64,000 nucleotides of DNA from Beggiatoa alba B18LD (GCF_000245015.1 NZ_JH600070.1:575594-639593); one strand, 5' to 3'. Shown: positions 16,525-25,721, counted from the stretch's first letter. The notes: generated by a model not told the origin, from the letters alone. Program-made: numbers and translations.

Positions 16525-17970
16525 TTATCTACGCCAAAAAGCAGGGGTGATTAACACTAACAGGGGAAAAATCTCTAGCCGTCCAAGTAGCATAGAAAAG
16601 CTTAGAATCCATAATCCTGTATCACTAATGCCTGAAAAACTATAGACAACTGTCCCAAGTCCAGGACCTGCCATTGTAAAACAGGTCGCCACACCAGAAA
16701 ACGCGCTGACCATATCCACGCCTGTTGCCATCAATAAAAAGGAGAGAATCACATAACTGGCAATAAACCAAATCGTAAATTCCCAAACGGTTTGTAAAAC
16801 GTTATCAGGAACAGATTTACCCTCTATTTTTATGCTAAATACCGCATTAGGATGAATCATCCGCATTAATCCACGCATGGCTTGCTTATATAAAATGATT
16901 AAACGAATAACCCGATATCCCCCAGCCGTTGAGCCGACACAACCACCAATAAAAGCACTAAGAATAATCAAAGCAGGCACAAATAACGGCCATTGACTAA
17001 AATCGTCTGTTAAAAAACCTGTTGTCGTCATGACCGAAATTAATTGAAAACTGGCGTAGCGTAAACTGGTTAAAAAGTCAGGATAAATACCATTTAGCCA
17101 CAGCGTAAGCGTAATAATGCCTACAAGAGCAATCACTAAGTATAAAAACACGCGGGTTTGCACATCTCGCCAATAACGTCCTAAATCAAACTGTGCCCAC
17201 GACATATAATGCAATGTAAAGCTCAAGCTCCCCAATAGCATGAAAACAATAGCAATTACCTCAATTAAAACACTATTAAAATACTTCAAACTGTCATCAT
17301 GCGTTGAAAATCCCCCTGTAGAAACGGTGGAATAGCTATGTGCAATTGCATCAAATAAGGACATGCCCGCCGCCCAAAATGCCAAGGTACAGGCAACAGT
17401 GATAACTAAATAAGTTAATAAAAATCGCCAAACGGTATGCTGTAAACGGGGCGTGATTTTGTCATCATGCATTGGGCCTGGCGTTTCTGCACGATAAAGC
17501 TGCATCCCCCCAATCCCTAACATGGGTAACACCGCGACCGCGAAAACGATAACCCCTAAACCGCCAATCCATTGCAATTGTTGCCGATAATACAAAATAG
17601 AGGGTGGCAGATGATCTAAACCAGACATCACCGTCGCGCCTGTTGTTGTAAATCCTGAAACCGCCTCAAAGACAGATTGCGCTAAATTTAAATGAGGGGT
17701 AATTAAGAACGGCACGGCACTGACCACGCTCAATACAATCCAGAATAAAGAGGTCACAATAAATCCGTCATGTAAATACAATTCTTTTTTCACATGGCGA
17801 GCGGGTAACCAACTGACTAATCCCAACGCAAACATGACTAAAAAAGAAATAGTAAACGCATGTAAATTATTATCTTTATACCAGAGGGACACTAACATCG
17901 GCGGAATCAAGGTAACGCTAAATGACATTAGCAATAAGCCAAGAATGCGTTGAATAAGGGAATATTGCAT
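16525..17970 (-). CDS. trkH: Trk-type potassium uptake channel subunit
   Basis: A 481-residue inner-membrane protein. VFEAVSGFTTTGATVMSGLD is the first pore loop and selectivity filter; SYSTVSTGGFSTHDDSLKYF, SVMTTTGFLTDDFSQWP and ATCFTMAGPGLGTV form the others; AFIGGCVGSTAGGYRVIRL lies in the conserved gating region. TrkH needs the cytosolic NAD-binding TrkA ring, which is not in the window. The C-terminus LLVLITPAFWRR is the usual end. It lies upstream of the ammonium-transporter fusion on the same strand, 42 bases apart, so a joint transcript is plausible. Confidence 0.95.
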   Translation of the reverse strand: MQYSLIQRILGLLLMSFSVTLIPPMLVSLWYKDNNLHAFTISFLVMFALGLVSWLPARHVKKELYLHDGFIVTSLFWIVLSVVSAVPFLITPHLNLAQSVFEAVSGFTTTGATVMSGLDHLPPSILYYRQQLQWIGGLGVIVFAVAVLPMLGIGGMQLYRAETPGPMHDDKITPRLQHTVWRFLLTYLVITVACTLAFWAAGMSLFDAIAHSYSTVSTGGFSTHDDSLKYFNSVLIEVIAIVFMLLGSLSFTLHYMSWAQFDLGRYWRDVQTRVFLYLVIALVGIITLTLWLNGIYPDFLTSLRYASFQLISVMTTTGFLTDDFSQWPLFVPALIILSAFIGGCVGSTAGGYRVIRLIILYKQAMRGLMRMIHPNAVFSIKIEGKSVPDNVLQTVWEFTIWFIASYVILSFLLMATGVDMVSAFSGVATCFTMAGPGLGTVVYSFSGISDTGLWILSFSMLLGRLEIFPLLVLITPAFWRR

Positions 17971-18107
17971 GTGATATCAATAAGCTCAGTGGTAAGAGAC
18001 GAAAGGGTTTATATCGTTACAGCGTGCTTACAATGACAATAACGACGGCTCGCAAGAGAATGTCAGCCAGTACTTCTATTGTTATCAATCATGAAAAAAC
18101 GGACATA
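17971..18107. other. Intergenic region upstream of trkH
   Basis: The first part of a 388-base gap. It should hold the trkH promoter (minus strand), but I see no clear consensus boxes. No coding sequence is supported here. The 73-bp repeat follows at 18108, and the remaining 178 bases before the 18.4-kb gene also show nothing definite. Confidence 0.4.
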
Positions 18108-18180
18108 TAGTAAACGCACTATAAAACGATGCGAAGGACTGGCAGTCCTAAATTTAAATCACTTTATGATACGTTTACTA
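18108..18180. mobile_element. 73-bp MITE-like element, copy 1
   Basis: Terminal inverted repeats TAGTAAACG and CGTTTACTA, exactly 73 bp, flanked on both sides by TA (18106-18107 and 18181-18182). The centre holds AGGACTGGCAGTCCT, itself a palindrome, and the arms ACTATAAAACGATGCGA / TCACTTTATGATACG pair imperfectly. TA duplication plus short inverted ends suggests mobilisation by an IS630/Tc1-mariner-type transposase; none is encoded in the window. Confidence 0.88.
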
Positions 18181-18358
18181 TATATAAATCTCGTATCGTC
18201 ATGAGCACATAAAGGGTGAACCGTTGTTAAAGTGAAGCGAGTATAACGAGCAGAGTATGATTATGGTAGTGCTCTGCAACATTGAAATTGCAGGACAAAA
18301 AAACACCTTGTTTTAATCGCGTAACCTGCAAAGAATCAACAAATTAATTTATTGATAA

Positions 18359-18694
18359 ATGAGTATAAATATGAATGTATGGGCATTAAACAAAACGGAA
18401 GATATAAAAAAACTGCTGATTATGCTGACCAGTCAATTGGGAAAAGAAGCGTTTGAACTCAGTGAACGTTGGCAAGATGATTTATCGGCGGTAGGACTTT
18501 GCAAACGGGGAGACCCCAGTTTAATCGCCTATATTTATACACATGGTCAAGAAACAGACCGTTACGGCATTCATTTGTTATATCCCGACTTACCCGATGT
18601 CGATACACGGGGGATTATTGATGCAAAAGAAAATGTTAAATTTGAACAATTAGTTGATTTAATTATCATGCACTTAGAAATTGTTCCTTCATAA
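18359..18694 (+). CDS. Hypothetical protein, 111 residues
   Basis: I do not recognise a family. The protein is acidic with a regular alpha/beta look: an N-terminal helix (WALNKTEDIKKLLIMLTSQL), strands around LIAYIYTH and IHLLYPDL, and a C-terminal helix (FEQLVDLIIMHLEIV). It has no signal peptide or membrane segment. The ATG at 18359 is used; one at 18371 is equally possible, and no strong ribosome site distinguishes them. It stands alone between a 73-bp element and a composite repeat. Confidence 0.65.
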   Translation: MSINMNVWALNKTEDIKKLLIMLTSQLGKEAFELSERWQDDLSAVGLCKRGDPSLIAYIYTHGQETDRYGIHLLYPDLPDVDTRGIIDAKENVKFEQLVDLIIMHLEIVPS

Positions 18695-18702
18695 GCTGAC
18701 TC

Positions 18703-18896
18703 AACCTAAGTTCTGCGAGATTTTTTTAAAAAGACAATAGCTTGTCTGAATCAGGATTAACAGGATTGAAAACCTTAATTTTTTGGTTTAAGGGTTTTAA
18801 ATTCTGCTAATTCTGAAAATTCTGATTCAGACAATGTTTTAATCTTGCCGATTAAAGTCAGGTCTCTGTTTTATAAAACTCGCAGAACTGGGGTTA
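18703..18896. repeat. Composite palindromic repeat element
   Basis: Outer ends AACCTAAGTTCTGCGAGATT and AAAACTCGCAGAACTGGGGTT; internal dyad CTTGTCTGAATCAGGATTAA (about 18741) with GAAAATTCTGATTCAGACAA (about 18815). Only a shortened AGGTCTCTGTT remnant of the TAGCAGGT hairpin remains. Lies in the 277-base gap between convergent genes. Confidence 0.85.
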
Positions 18897-18901
18897 CTCA
18901 A

Positions 18902-18940
18902 TAAAAAAGCGCGAATAGGTAAAATTCGCGCTTTTTTATT
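18902..18940. terminator. Bidirectional Rho-independent terminator
   Basis: AAAAAAGCGCGAAT and ATTCGCGCTTTTTT are perfect inverted arms around an 11-base loop. A-runs and T-runs on both sides allow it to serve the pseudopilin gene on the minus strand and the 18.4-kb gene on the plus strand. Confidence 0.85.
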
Positions 18941-18971
18941 AAAAATCTATAACAGTATGATTTATTTTGAT

Positions 18972-19604
18972 TTATAAAGTTAAAAATAAATCATAAATCT
19001 CAACAGGGTTATAAGTCGTTACGGCATTATTACCTGTATTCGTTAATGCTTGAATACTGCCTGTATCCCCTTGCGTATCATCGGAACGGGTTTCCAAAAT
19101 TTGTGCAATCTTACCAGGAATGACCGCGAAACCAACATACATACCAGAAACATCCGTCGGTTTTGTGGCGGTTGCATCGCTGGAAATCCCCACTTTCCCC
19201 CCATAAGGGTTGGTTGGTTGCTCAAAAGCATTCGCGTCAGAGGGATTAATTGCACCAGGAACTAAGCCTGCATTGCGTAAATGCAACCAGAATAATCTGG
19301 ACTCATCTGTATTCGTCGTACTTTTAAACTGACCTGCAATAATCCCGTTACCGTTACCATTTTCTGTGCTGGTGATGCTGGTAAATCGCGTGTCGGCTTT
19401 GCTGTCATCCCCTGGTAATGCCCGATAGCGATCTTGATAACTAAAGATTGCCGCAGAAATTCCGCTAAAAGAATTCTCTATATTGACGACCCGCGCATTT
19501 GTGATAATTTCCTGCCCTTTTAAAACTCCACCAATCAATAAACCAATAATCACTAAGACAATGGCTATTTCAACTAAGGTAAAGCCAGATTGTTGCTGTT
19601 TCAT
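18972..19604 (-). CDS. Type IV pilin-like / pseudopilin protein
   Basis: A 210-residue protein with a prepilin leader MKQQQSG cut before Phe: GFTLVEIAIVLVIIGLLIGG has the +5 Glu and the hydrophobic assembly helix. The globular part is polar with NGNGNG and many Thr/Asp residues and holds no Cys pair. Substrate of prepilin peptidase; could be a minor pilin or type II secretion pseudopilin. No pilus or secretion genes adjoin it, apart from the ABC-2 pair upstream on the same strand (61-base gap). Length fits minor pilins. Confidence 0.87.
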   Translation of the reverse strand: MKQQQSGFTLVEIAIVLVIIGLLIGGVLKGQEIITNARVVNIENSFSGISAAIFSYQDRYRALPGDDSKADTRFTSITSTENGNGNGIIAGQFKSTTNTDESRLFWLHLRNAGLVPGAINPSDANAFEQPTNPYGGKVGISSDATATKPTDVSGMYVGFAVIPGKIAQILETRSDDTQGDTGSIQALTNTGNNAVTTYNPVEIYDLFLTL

Positions 19605-19664
19605 AGTTAAAACCTCAATTTCATCATTTCGGCAATGATAAACGATAATGACAGATAACCGTTA

Positions 19665-20396
19665 CTATTCATCGCGTCCTGTTATATTCTTTTTTATCTT
19701 TGCTACTAACTCATCTTGTTTATGCTGAAGGAACTGTAATTCCTGTGGGTCGATTATTTGATGATTCAGTAGCAAATCATGTACAACCCTCTGTGCTTCT
19801 TCCCATTTTTTCATATCCTCAAGAATAAATATTTGCATCTCCTGCGCCCACAATGGAGTATCACGACTTGCATGTTGCGCAATTGCCTGAGCATATTTTA
19901 AAGCCAGTGGTAACTCTTTAAGACGGTGTTTAGCCATCACGGTGACATAAGCAAGCCATAACCAACGCTGAGACGGATTGATAAAAAACTCACTATATAC
20001 AAATTCTAGCATTTTTCGTTGTTTCTGAGCGTCACTCACATCAGTATATAAATGACTGGCAGCGAATAACGGATAATTGGCTAATGGATCTAACGCTAGA
20101 ATAACCTTCAGCCATGCAATTAACGTGTCATAATCAAGTTGTTGATTAGCAAGAAACTGTCCTTTCTGCACGCTAAAGCTTTGTAACCACAACATTAATA
20201 ATTTCGCGCTAACAATAGAATCACCAAGACTGAGCGTTTTTACTAAATCAACGCGGGGCGGGGCGGGTAATTCATGTGGGGTAAACGTAGAAATGGGACG
20301 ATATACAGCATAAATAACTTGCAGGCTTAAGCCACACAATAAGAATGCAAAAATAAGCCATGGAACGGATTTCAGCGGACGCACTAACTGCTTCAT
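19665..20396 (-). CDS. Membrane-anchored helical-repeat protein paired with ABC-2 permease
   Basis: A 243-residue protein with one N-terminal membrane segment (PWLIFAFLLCGLSLQVIYAV), then a periplasmic helical region with TPR-like features: ALDPLANYPLFAASHLY, PSQRWLWLAYVTVMAKHRLK and ALKYAQAIAQHASRDTPLWA. I cannot name a family. Its start overlaps the stop of the upstream permease gene by four bases, which argues that the two products work together. Confidence 0.7.
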   Translation of the reverse strand: MKQLVRPLKSVPWLIFAFLLCGLSLQVIYAVYRPISTFTPHELPAPPRVDLVKTLSLGDSIVSAKLLMLWLQSFSVQKGQFLANQQLDYDTLIAWLKVILALDPLANYPLFAASHLYTDVSDAQKQRKMLEFVYSEFFINPSQRWLWLAYVTVMAKHRLKELPLALKYAQAIAQHASRDTPLWAQEMQIFILEDMKKWEEAQRVVHDLLLNHQIIDPQELQFLQHKQDELVAKIKKNITGRDE

Positions 20397-21193
20397 AAAT
20401 TTTTACGATACAAATCGAATAAACTGGCACTGACTAATAAAAAAACATAAATAATTGTTTGCATAACAATGCTTAAAAACTGTGCAGTTGTTCCAGAGTT
20501 ATAAACTAACCATGCTGATTGTGCAAATTCATCTAAATTAGGCAACATCAAGGCTAATAAATAAATAAACCCCCGAATAAATTGATCACTAAATGTATTA
20601 GAACTATATAAAACACCCAAGCTCATTAGTTGTAATGTACTGATACTTCTTGCTAATAAATAAAACGCAATCACCGCACTAAAGGCTTGCACAGTATTGT
20701 TGAAATTCAGCACAAACAATAAAGCAATTGTACTGACTATTAAAAGCTCACAAAACAACGTCCCAATCCATAACAAAACCTGCTGAAAATCAGCATAATA
20801 AAGCAGAAGCAAACCAAACAATAAGCTCGTAATCCCCGCCGTTAAGCAAAAACCAAAAAACTTACCTAATAAATAAGTTGTGCGTGAAAATGGTAAGGAT
20901 AGGAATAAACTGATACTTTGCTCGTTAAATTCCCTAACCATGCTAGTAACCACAAAAAGACTGATGACATACACCGCACTGATTCGGAAAAAAGCCGCTA
21001 ATAAACTGCTTTGATATGCCACTGTTTCTACCAAAGTAACTTGCCCTAAAAACAGCACTAACCCAAGCCCAATTCCAAAAAGGGATAAAACCACCATGAA
21101 AAAACGGGTACGCAAGGCTTCCAACACAACATAGTAAGCTAATGTAAAAATTGGCGAAGTCATCAGTTTTTTTATTATTGTCATCTCAATCAT
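20393..21193 (-). CDS. ABC-2 type permease subunit
   Basis: About 266 residues with six membrane helices; FVVTSMVREFNEQSISLFLS followed by LPFSRTTYLLGKF matches the cytoplasmic loop of NosY/ABC-2 permeases (the E..G/S-loop region). An N-terminal helix LAYYVVLEALRTRFFMVVL precedes. The exact start is unsure: ATGs at 21193, 21184 and 21163 are all possible, and none has a clear ribosome site. No ATPase gene adjoins it, so it needs an ATPase from elsewhere. Coupled by four-base overlap to the anchored helical-repeat gene. Confidence 0.8.
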   Translation of the reverse strand: MIEMTIIKKLMTSPIFTLAYYVVLEALRTRFFMVVLSLFGIGLGLVLFLGQVTLVETVAYQSSLLAAFFRISAVYVISLFVVTSMVREFNEQSISLFLSLPFSRTTYLLGKFFGFCLTAGITSLLFGLLLLYYADFQQVLLWIGTLFCELLIVSTIALLFVLNFNNTVQAFSAVIAFYLLARSISTLQLMSLGVLYSSNTFSDQFIRGFIYLLALMLPNLDEFAQSAWLVYNSGTTAQFLSIVMQTIIYVFLLVSASLFDLYRKNL

Positions 21194-21298
21194 GACGGTT
21201 AAATTCAAAGGAGGAATAACACGACGATAATGTATAATCCAGTTTTATTTATATAAAAAGGCGGTGCATTGCAAATATGACACCGCAACAGTTTAATT

Positions 21299-21745
21299 TT
21301 AAAGCGCAATAATCACTTCTGTTTTTACGGAATTACCGATAAAACAGTTACGATGAGCACTCTCATGTAATTTTTCCAACTGTTCAGCAGTTGGTTGATT
21401 ATCCCCTAAAAAAGTGACTTTAGGATTTAAAGTAACCCGTGTAACAGCCATTTTTCCTTCGGTATTTTTCTCTAAAACGCCCACGGCTTGATCGAGATAA
21501 TGCGCTAATTGATAACCCCGTTTTGCAGCAACTGCCAAAAAAGTCAACATATGACAGTTTGACAACGCAGCAACTAATAACTCCTCAGGATTTGTATAAG
21601 CTGTATTTCCATTAAACTCAGGCGCAGAAGAGGCATTTATTTGAATCCCGCTTGGAAATGTTACGGTATGGTCACGACTAAAATTATCCGCTGAAAAACT
21701 AGCCGCTACATTTCGCCACTCAATCGTTGCTTGATGTTCAGACAT
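21299..21745 (-). CDS. OsmC/Ohr-family peroxidase
   Basis: A 148-residue thiol peroxidase of the OsmC superfamily, reducing organic hydroperoxides. Two conserved Cys residues are visible: ALSNCHMLTFLAVAAKRG and HRNCFIGNSVKTEV. ASSAPEFNGNTAYTNPEELL is the usual N-terminal region. It belongs to the YhfA/OsmC-like group rather than classical Ohr, as far as the motifs allow. AGGAG lies six bases before the ATG. It has 25 bases to the cupin gene upstream on the same strand. Confidence 0.9.
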   Translation of the reverse strand: MSEHQATIEWRNVAASFSADNFSRDHTVTFPSGIQINASSAPEFNGNTAYTNPEELLVAALSNCHMLTFLAVAAKRGYQLAHYLDQAVGVLEKNTEGKMAVTRVTLNPKVTFLGDNQPTAEQLEKLHESAHRNCFIGNSVKTEVIIAL

Positions 21746-21770
21746 ACAAACTCCTTATATGACAGATTAC

Positions 21771-22283
21771 TTAAGAAGAGGATGGGTGAGTTAATTGATG
21801 AATTAATGCTTGATGTTGTGGATAAGTGCTCAATAAATCTTCACGCTGTGCTAATTCAAAATCGGCAAATTCAAAGGCTGGCGCGACGGTACAACCTAAC
21901 AGCGCGTAACTATCAGCCTGATTCAAATGCGCACCAAACCAACACCCCGCAGGGACAACGGCTTGAAAAACTTGCCCTTGCTCAGGGTTTGCGCCTAACA
22001 CACACTTTAATAAATCTCCCTGATGATTAATCATGTATAAACTAATACTTGTTCCTGCGTAAAAGTGCCACAATTCATCCGAGCGAATTCGATGTAAGGC
22101 AGAAAATTGAGTATCGCGTAATAAATAATAAATCGCACTACTGATGAATCGTGAGGCTTGAAAACGCGAGGGTAATCCCTGAATCGGCAAGCTTTCCGTT
22201 GAACAATAAGTGCGTCGATAATATCCTCCTTCAGGATGTATTTGTAAATCTAACGTTTTTATCCAAAAATTAGCATCCCGCAT
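21771..22283 (-). CDS. Cupin_5 (DUF985) family protein
   Basis: A 170-residue cupin. WIKTLDLQIHPEGGYYRRTY is the family's N-terminal signature, followed by SAIYYLLRDTQFSALHRIRS, DELWHFYAGTSISLYMI and PAGCWFGAHL, which provide the beta-barrel and the His residues around the pocket. The frame extends eight codons to a TTG, but the ATG at 22283 is preceded by CAGAGAAA and is preferred. Function of the family is not firmly known; sugar or nucleotide-sugar binding has been proposed. Probably cotranscribed with osmC. Confidence 0.88.
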   Translation of the reverse strand: MRDANFWIKTLDLQIHPEGGYYRRTYCSTESLPIQGLPSRFQASRFISSAIYYLLRDTQFSALHRIRSDELWHFYAGTSISLYMINHQGDLLKCVLGANPEQGQVFQAVVPAGCWFGAHLNQADSYALLGCTVAPAFEFADFELAQREDLLSTYPQHQALIHQLTHPSSS

Positions 22284-22532
22284 TATTTTTCTCTGTTTTA
22301 AAATCAATATATTACAAAATTAAATACGCTGAATATTCCATTCACCCTATAGAAGCGGCTTGCTTATATCCCTATATCAGCAATCAAATGATGTGGTTTC
22401 GCAATACATACAGTCATGCTGTCATTTTTGATAAAATAGTGTGTAAGCCCTCAGTCAATAGAATGGCATAAACTTAGCATAATTGAACATTATTCAATTA
22501 TGCCCAATTCTTTACTTTTAGGAGTATTTAGT

Positions 22533-22988
22533 ATGAAGTCCAACGCTGTAAGCTTGTTAGTCATTCTGTCTATTCTCACGGTTGGTTGTGCCGAAGCCCC
22601 TTCTAAGCAAACCATGGGCGCGGTTGTTGGTGGTGCGTTAGGCGGTATTGGAGGCTCACAAATCGGCAGTGGTAAAGGTAAAACAACGGCTATTATTGCA
22701 GGTACATTGTTAGGGGCTATTATTGGGGGAGCTATTGGGCAATCAATGGATTCTACCGACCAACAACAAGCCTATCGCGCTTTAGAAAATATGCCAGATA
22801 ATCAACCAGTTGCTTGGAAAAATCCGAATACCAATTCACAATATACCGTCACGCCTACCAGCACTTATATGAGCAATGGCAGTACTCCTTGCCGTAATTA
22901 TTCCACAGTTGCCGTGATTGATGGTCAACGCGAAACGTTATACGGAACAGCCTGCCGTCAATCTGATGGTACTTGGAAATCCTCTTAA
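22533..22988 (+). CDS. Glycine-zipper 2TM outer-membrane lipoprotein
   Basis: A 151-residue lipoprotein with signal peptide MKSNAVSLLVILSILTVGC; the lipobox TVGC places the acylated Cys at about 19. MGAVVGGALGGIGGSQIGSG and AGTLLGAIIGGAIGQSMD form the two-helix glycine zipper of the 17-kDa surface antigen/SlyB-like family. DQQQAYRALENMPDNQPVAW and the C-terminal domain with two Cys (STPCRNY and GTACRQS) follow. The start 11 codons inside the longest frame is chosen because AGGAG precedes it (TTTTAGGAGTATTTAGT). Likely roles are envelope stability; no closer assignment. Confidence 0.9.
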   Translation: MKSNAVSLLVILSILTVGCAEAPSKQTMGAVVGGALGGIGGSQIGSGKGKTTAIIAGTLLGAIIGGAIGQSMDSTDQQQAYRALENMPDNQPVAWKNPNTNSQYTVTPTSTYMSNGSTPCRNYSTVAVIDGQRETLYGTACRQSDGTWKSS

Positions 22989-23024
22989 TCTCAGCTATTT
23001 TTTATCGCTATTCGTAAATGCGCA

Positions 23025-23065
23025 AAGCGACTTGTGTGCAAGCAACACAAGTCGCTTTTCTCTTT
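23025..23065 (+). terminator. Rho-independent terminator after the glycine-zipper lipoprotein
   Basis: AAAGCGACTTGTGT and ACACAAGTCGCTTT are perfect 14-base arms around a 7-base loop, followed by TCTCTTT. Confidence 0.85.
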
Positions 23066-23152
23066 AACCCCGCATGACAATGATGTGTCATAAAGTTGCT
23101 GACATCCGTTTTTTCACATAATTGTCATAATCACTTCTTAGCATAAACGCAC

Positions 23153-25084
23153 ATGGCTTCTTTCTCTTTTAACACAGGCAAAACAATGTCAAAACCAGCA
23201 TGGGATATTAATCAGTCTAAAGCACTTTACAGTATTGAGCACTGGAGCGGTGGTTATTTCGATGTCAATGATAAAGGGGAAATATTGGTTAAGCCTATCC
23301 CTTCTCAACCCGCCATTAATTTCAGCCTGTACGAACTTGCACAAAATTTTACGGCTCATGGCTTATCTTTGCCTGTTCTCGTCCGCTTTCCTAATATTCT
23401 GCATCATCGCGTCAGCCTTATCCGTAATGCGTTTGCAACTGCGATGAATGAGCATAAATATGAGGGTAATTATACGGCGATTTATCCGATTAAAGTCAAT
23501 CAACAACATCATGTTGTTAAAGAAATCATGAATGCGGGTATGCAGGGGGGGGTTGGCTTAGAAGCGGGTAGTAAATCTGAACTCATGGCAGTGTTAGCCC
23601 TCGCGCCGCTACAAGGCGGTGTTGTTGTCTGCAATGGTTATAAAGACCGTGAATATATTCGCCTCGCCCTGATTGGTCAGCAAATTGGTTTACGTCCCTA
23701 TCTCGTCATCGAAAAAGCGTCAGAATTAAAGATGATTATTGAAGAATCCCGTGATATGGGGATTGTGCCACGTATTGGCGTACGCATTCGCCTTGCGTCC
23801 GTAGGGACAGGTAAATGGCAAAACAGTGGCGGTGAAAAATCAAAATTTGGTCTTTCTGCGGCTAAATTGCTTGAGGTTATACAAGCGATTAAAGATGAAG
23901 GACTTATCGAGTCCCTGCAACTCATGCATTTTCATATCGGTTCACAAGTTGGCAATATCCGTGAAATGCAAAAAGCCTTGCAAGAAGCGGCTCGTTGTTA
24001 TGCAGAATTGCTGGCTATTGGTGTGCCCATTAATGTGGTTGATGTGGGTGGCGGTCTTGGTGTTGATTATGATGGCACGCGCTCACGTCATGCTTGTTCT
24101 GTCAATTATTCTGTTCAAGAGTATGCCAATAATGTCGTTTATGAACTGAAAAAAATCAGTGAATTACACGACCTTCCACATCCTAATATCATCAGCGAAT
24201 CAGGTCGCGCGATGACGGCACATCATGCAGTTTTAATCGTCAATGTCAACGATATCGAATCCGCGCCAGGACTGACTCCCCCGCCACCTGTGCCTGAAGA
24301 TGCACCGACTATTTTGAAAGACATGGCGGAAAACTTGCGTACCCTTAACCAACGTTCTGCGATAGAAGTCTATCACGATGCCGTTTATTGGCTAAACGAA
24401 GCCCACGCCCTCTTTACGCACGGCATTATTAACCTTGCTCAACGCGCTCATGCTGAACAACTTTATTATGCGATTTGCCGAGAAGTGCGCGAAATGTTAC
24501 AAGCAGGCTCTCGCACTCACCGCGAAATTTTAGACGAACTCAACGATAAACTTGCGGATAAATATTTCTGCAATTTCTCGCTTTTCCAGTCTGTTCCCGA
24601 TGCATGGGCAATTGACCAACTGTTTCCTATCATGCCGTTACATCGTTTAGAGGAATGCCCAGAACGACGTGCGACTTTACAAGATTTAACTTGTGATTCT
24701 GATGGACAATTTGACCGTTATGTTGACGGTGCTGGTGTAGAGACCAGTATGCCTGTTCACGTTCCCCGCGAAGATGAACCCTACTTAATTGGTGTCTTTC
24801 TCGTTGGGGCTTATCAAGAAATTTTAGGTGATATGCATAATCTGTTTGGCGATACCTTCTCTGTCAACGTTTACGTAACGGAAGATGGTGGATACGAGCT
24901 GGTCAACCCCATGGAAGGCGACACCGTGCAAGAGATGCTCCGCTATGTCAATTTTGACACGGACTTCTTACGCAATACTTACCGCAAACGTCTCCAAGCG
25001 GCTACTATCACGCCTGAACAACGTGCTGCCTATCAACGTGAAATTGATTCAGGCTTAGTCGGTTATACTTACTTAGAAACTTAA
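23153..25084 (+). CDS. speA: Biosynthetic arginine decarboxylase
   Basis: PLP enzyme converting arginine to agmatine for putrescine and spermidine synthesis. YPIKVNQQHHVV contains the PLP Lys, followed by GLEAGSKSELMAVLAL, FGLSAAKLLEVI, HFHIGSQVGNI, NVVDVGGGLGVDYDG and, near 350, ISESGRAMTAHHAVLI. The late DAWAIDQLFPIMPLHRLEE and GAYQEILGDMHNLFGD are typical of SpeA. The ATG at 23153 gives 643 residues; another at 23186 (MSKPAWDINQSK) matches the usual family N-terminus at least as well, and neither has a strong ribosome site. It stands alone; no speB adjoins it. Confidence 0.95.
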   Translation: MASFSFNTGKTMSKPAWDINQSKALYSIEHWSGGYFDVNDKGEILVKPIPSQPAINFSLYELAQNFTAHGLSLPVLVRFPNILHHRVSLIRNAFATAMNEHKYEGNYTAIYPIKVNQQHHVVKEIMNAGMQGGVGLEAGSKSELMAVLALAPLQGGVVVCNGYKDREYIRLALIGQQIGLRPYLVIEKASELKMIIEESRDMGIVPRIGVRIRLASVGTGKWQNSGGEKSKFGLSAAKLLEVIQAIKDEGLIESLQLMHFHIGSQVGNIREMQKALQEAARCYAELLAIGVPINVVDVGGGLGVDYDGTRSRHACSVNYSVQEYANNVVYELKKISELHDLPHPNIISESGRAMTAHHAVLIVNVNDIESAPGLTPPPPVPEDAPTILKDMAENLRTLNQRSAIEVYHDAVYWLNEAHALFTHGIINLAQRAHAEQLYYAICREVREMLQAGSRTHREILDELNDKLADKYFCNFSLFQSVPDAWAIDQLFPIMPLHRLEECPERRATLQDLTCDSDGQFDRYVDGAGVETSMPVHVPREDEPYLIGVFLVGAYQEILGDMHNLFGDTFSVNVYVTEDGGYELVNPMEGDTVQEMLRYVNFDTDFLRNTYRKRLQAATITPEQRAAYQREIDSGLVGYTYLET

Positions 25085-25086
25085 TA

Positions 25087-25319
25087 TAACCTGAGTTCGG
25101 CGAGATTTTAAAAAAAGACAAGCATTTGTCTGAATCAGGATTTTCAGAATTAACAGGATTTAAACCCCTTAAACCAAGAAATTAATGCGAATCACGCTTT
25201 TTAATTTTGCTCATTCTGAAAATTCTGTGAATTCTGATTCAGACAAAAAAAGACCTGTTAGGTTTTGAAAACTTAGCAGGTCTCTGTTTTATTTTATAAA
25301 ACTCGCCAAACTCAGGTTA
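25087..25319. repeat. Composite palindromic repeat element with clear outer inverted ends
   Basis: TAACCTGAGTTCGGCGAGAT at the left pairs with ACTCGCCAAACTCAGGTTA at the right. The internal dyad runs from TTGTCTGAATCAGGATTTTC (about 25126) to AATTCTGATTCAGACAA (about 25244), and the hairpin GACCTGTTAGG / CTTAGCAGGTC follows. Read on the minus strand it contains GATTCGCATTAATTTCTTGG, the exact empty site matching the filled site at 61.03 kb. Confidence 0.92.
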
Positions 25320-25415
25320 ATATATCTTTATAAACTGCCAGCCCCAGCATGTCACAAAAAATCATAAAAAGACTATACAGGCTATAAACAACCCTATATA
25401 ATAGTCGCTTCTTTA

Positions 25416-25721
<306 letters not shown>

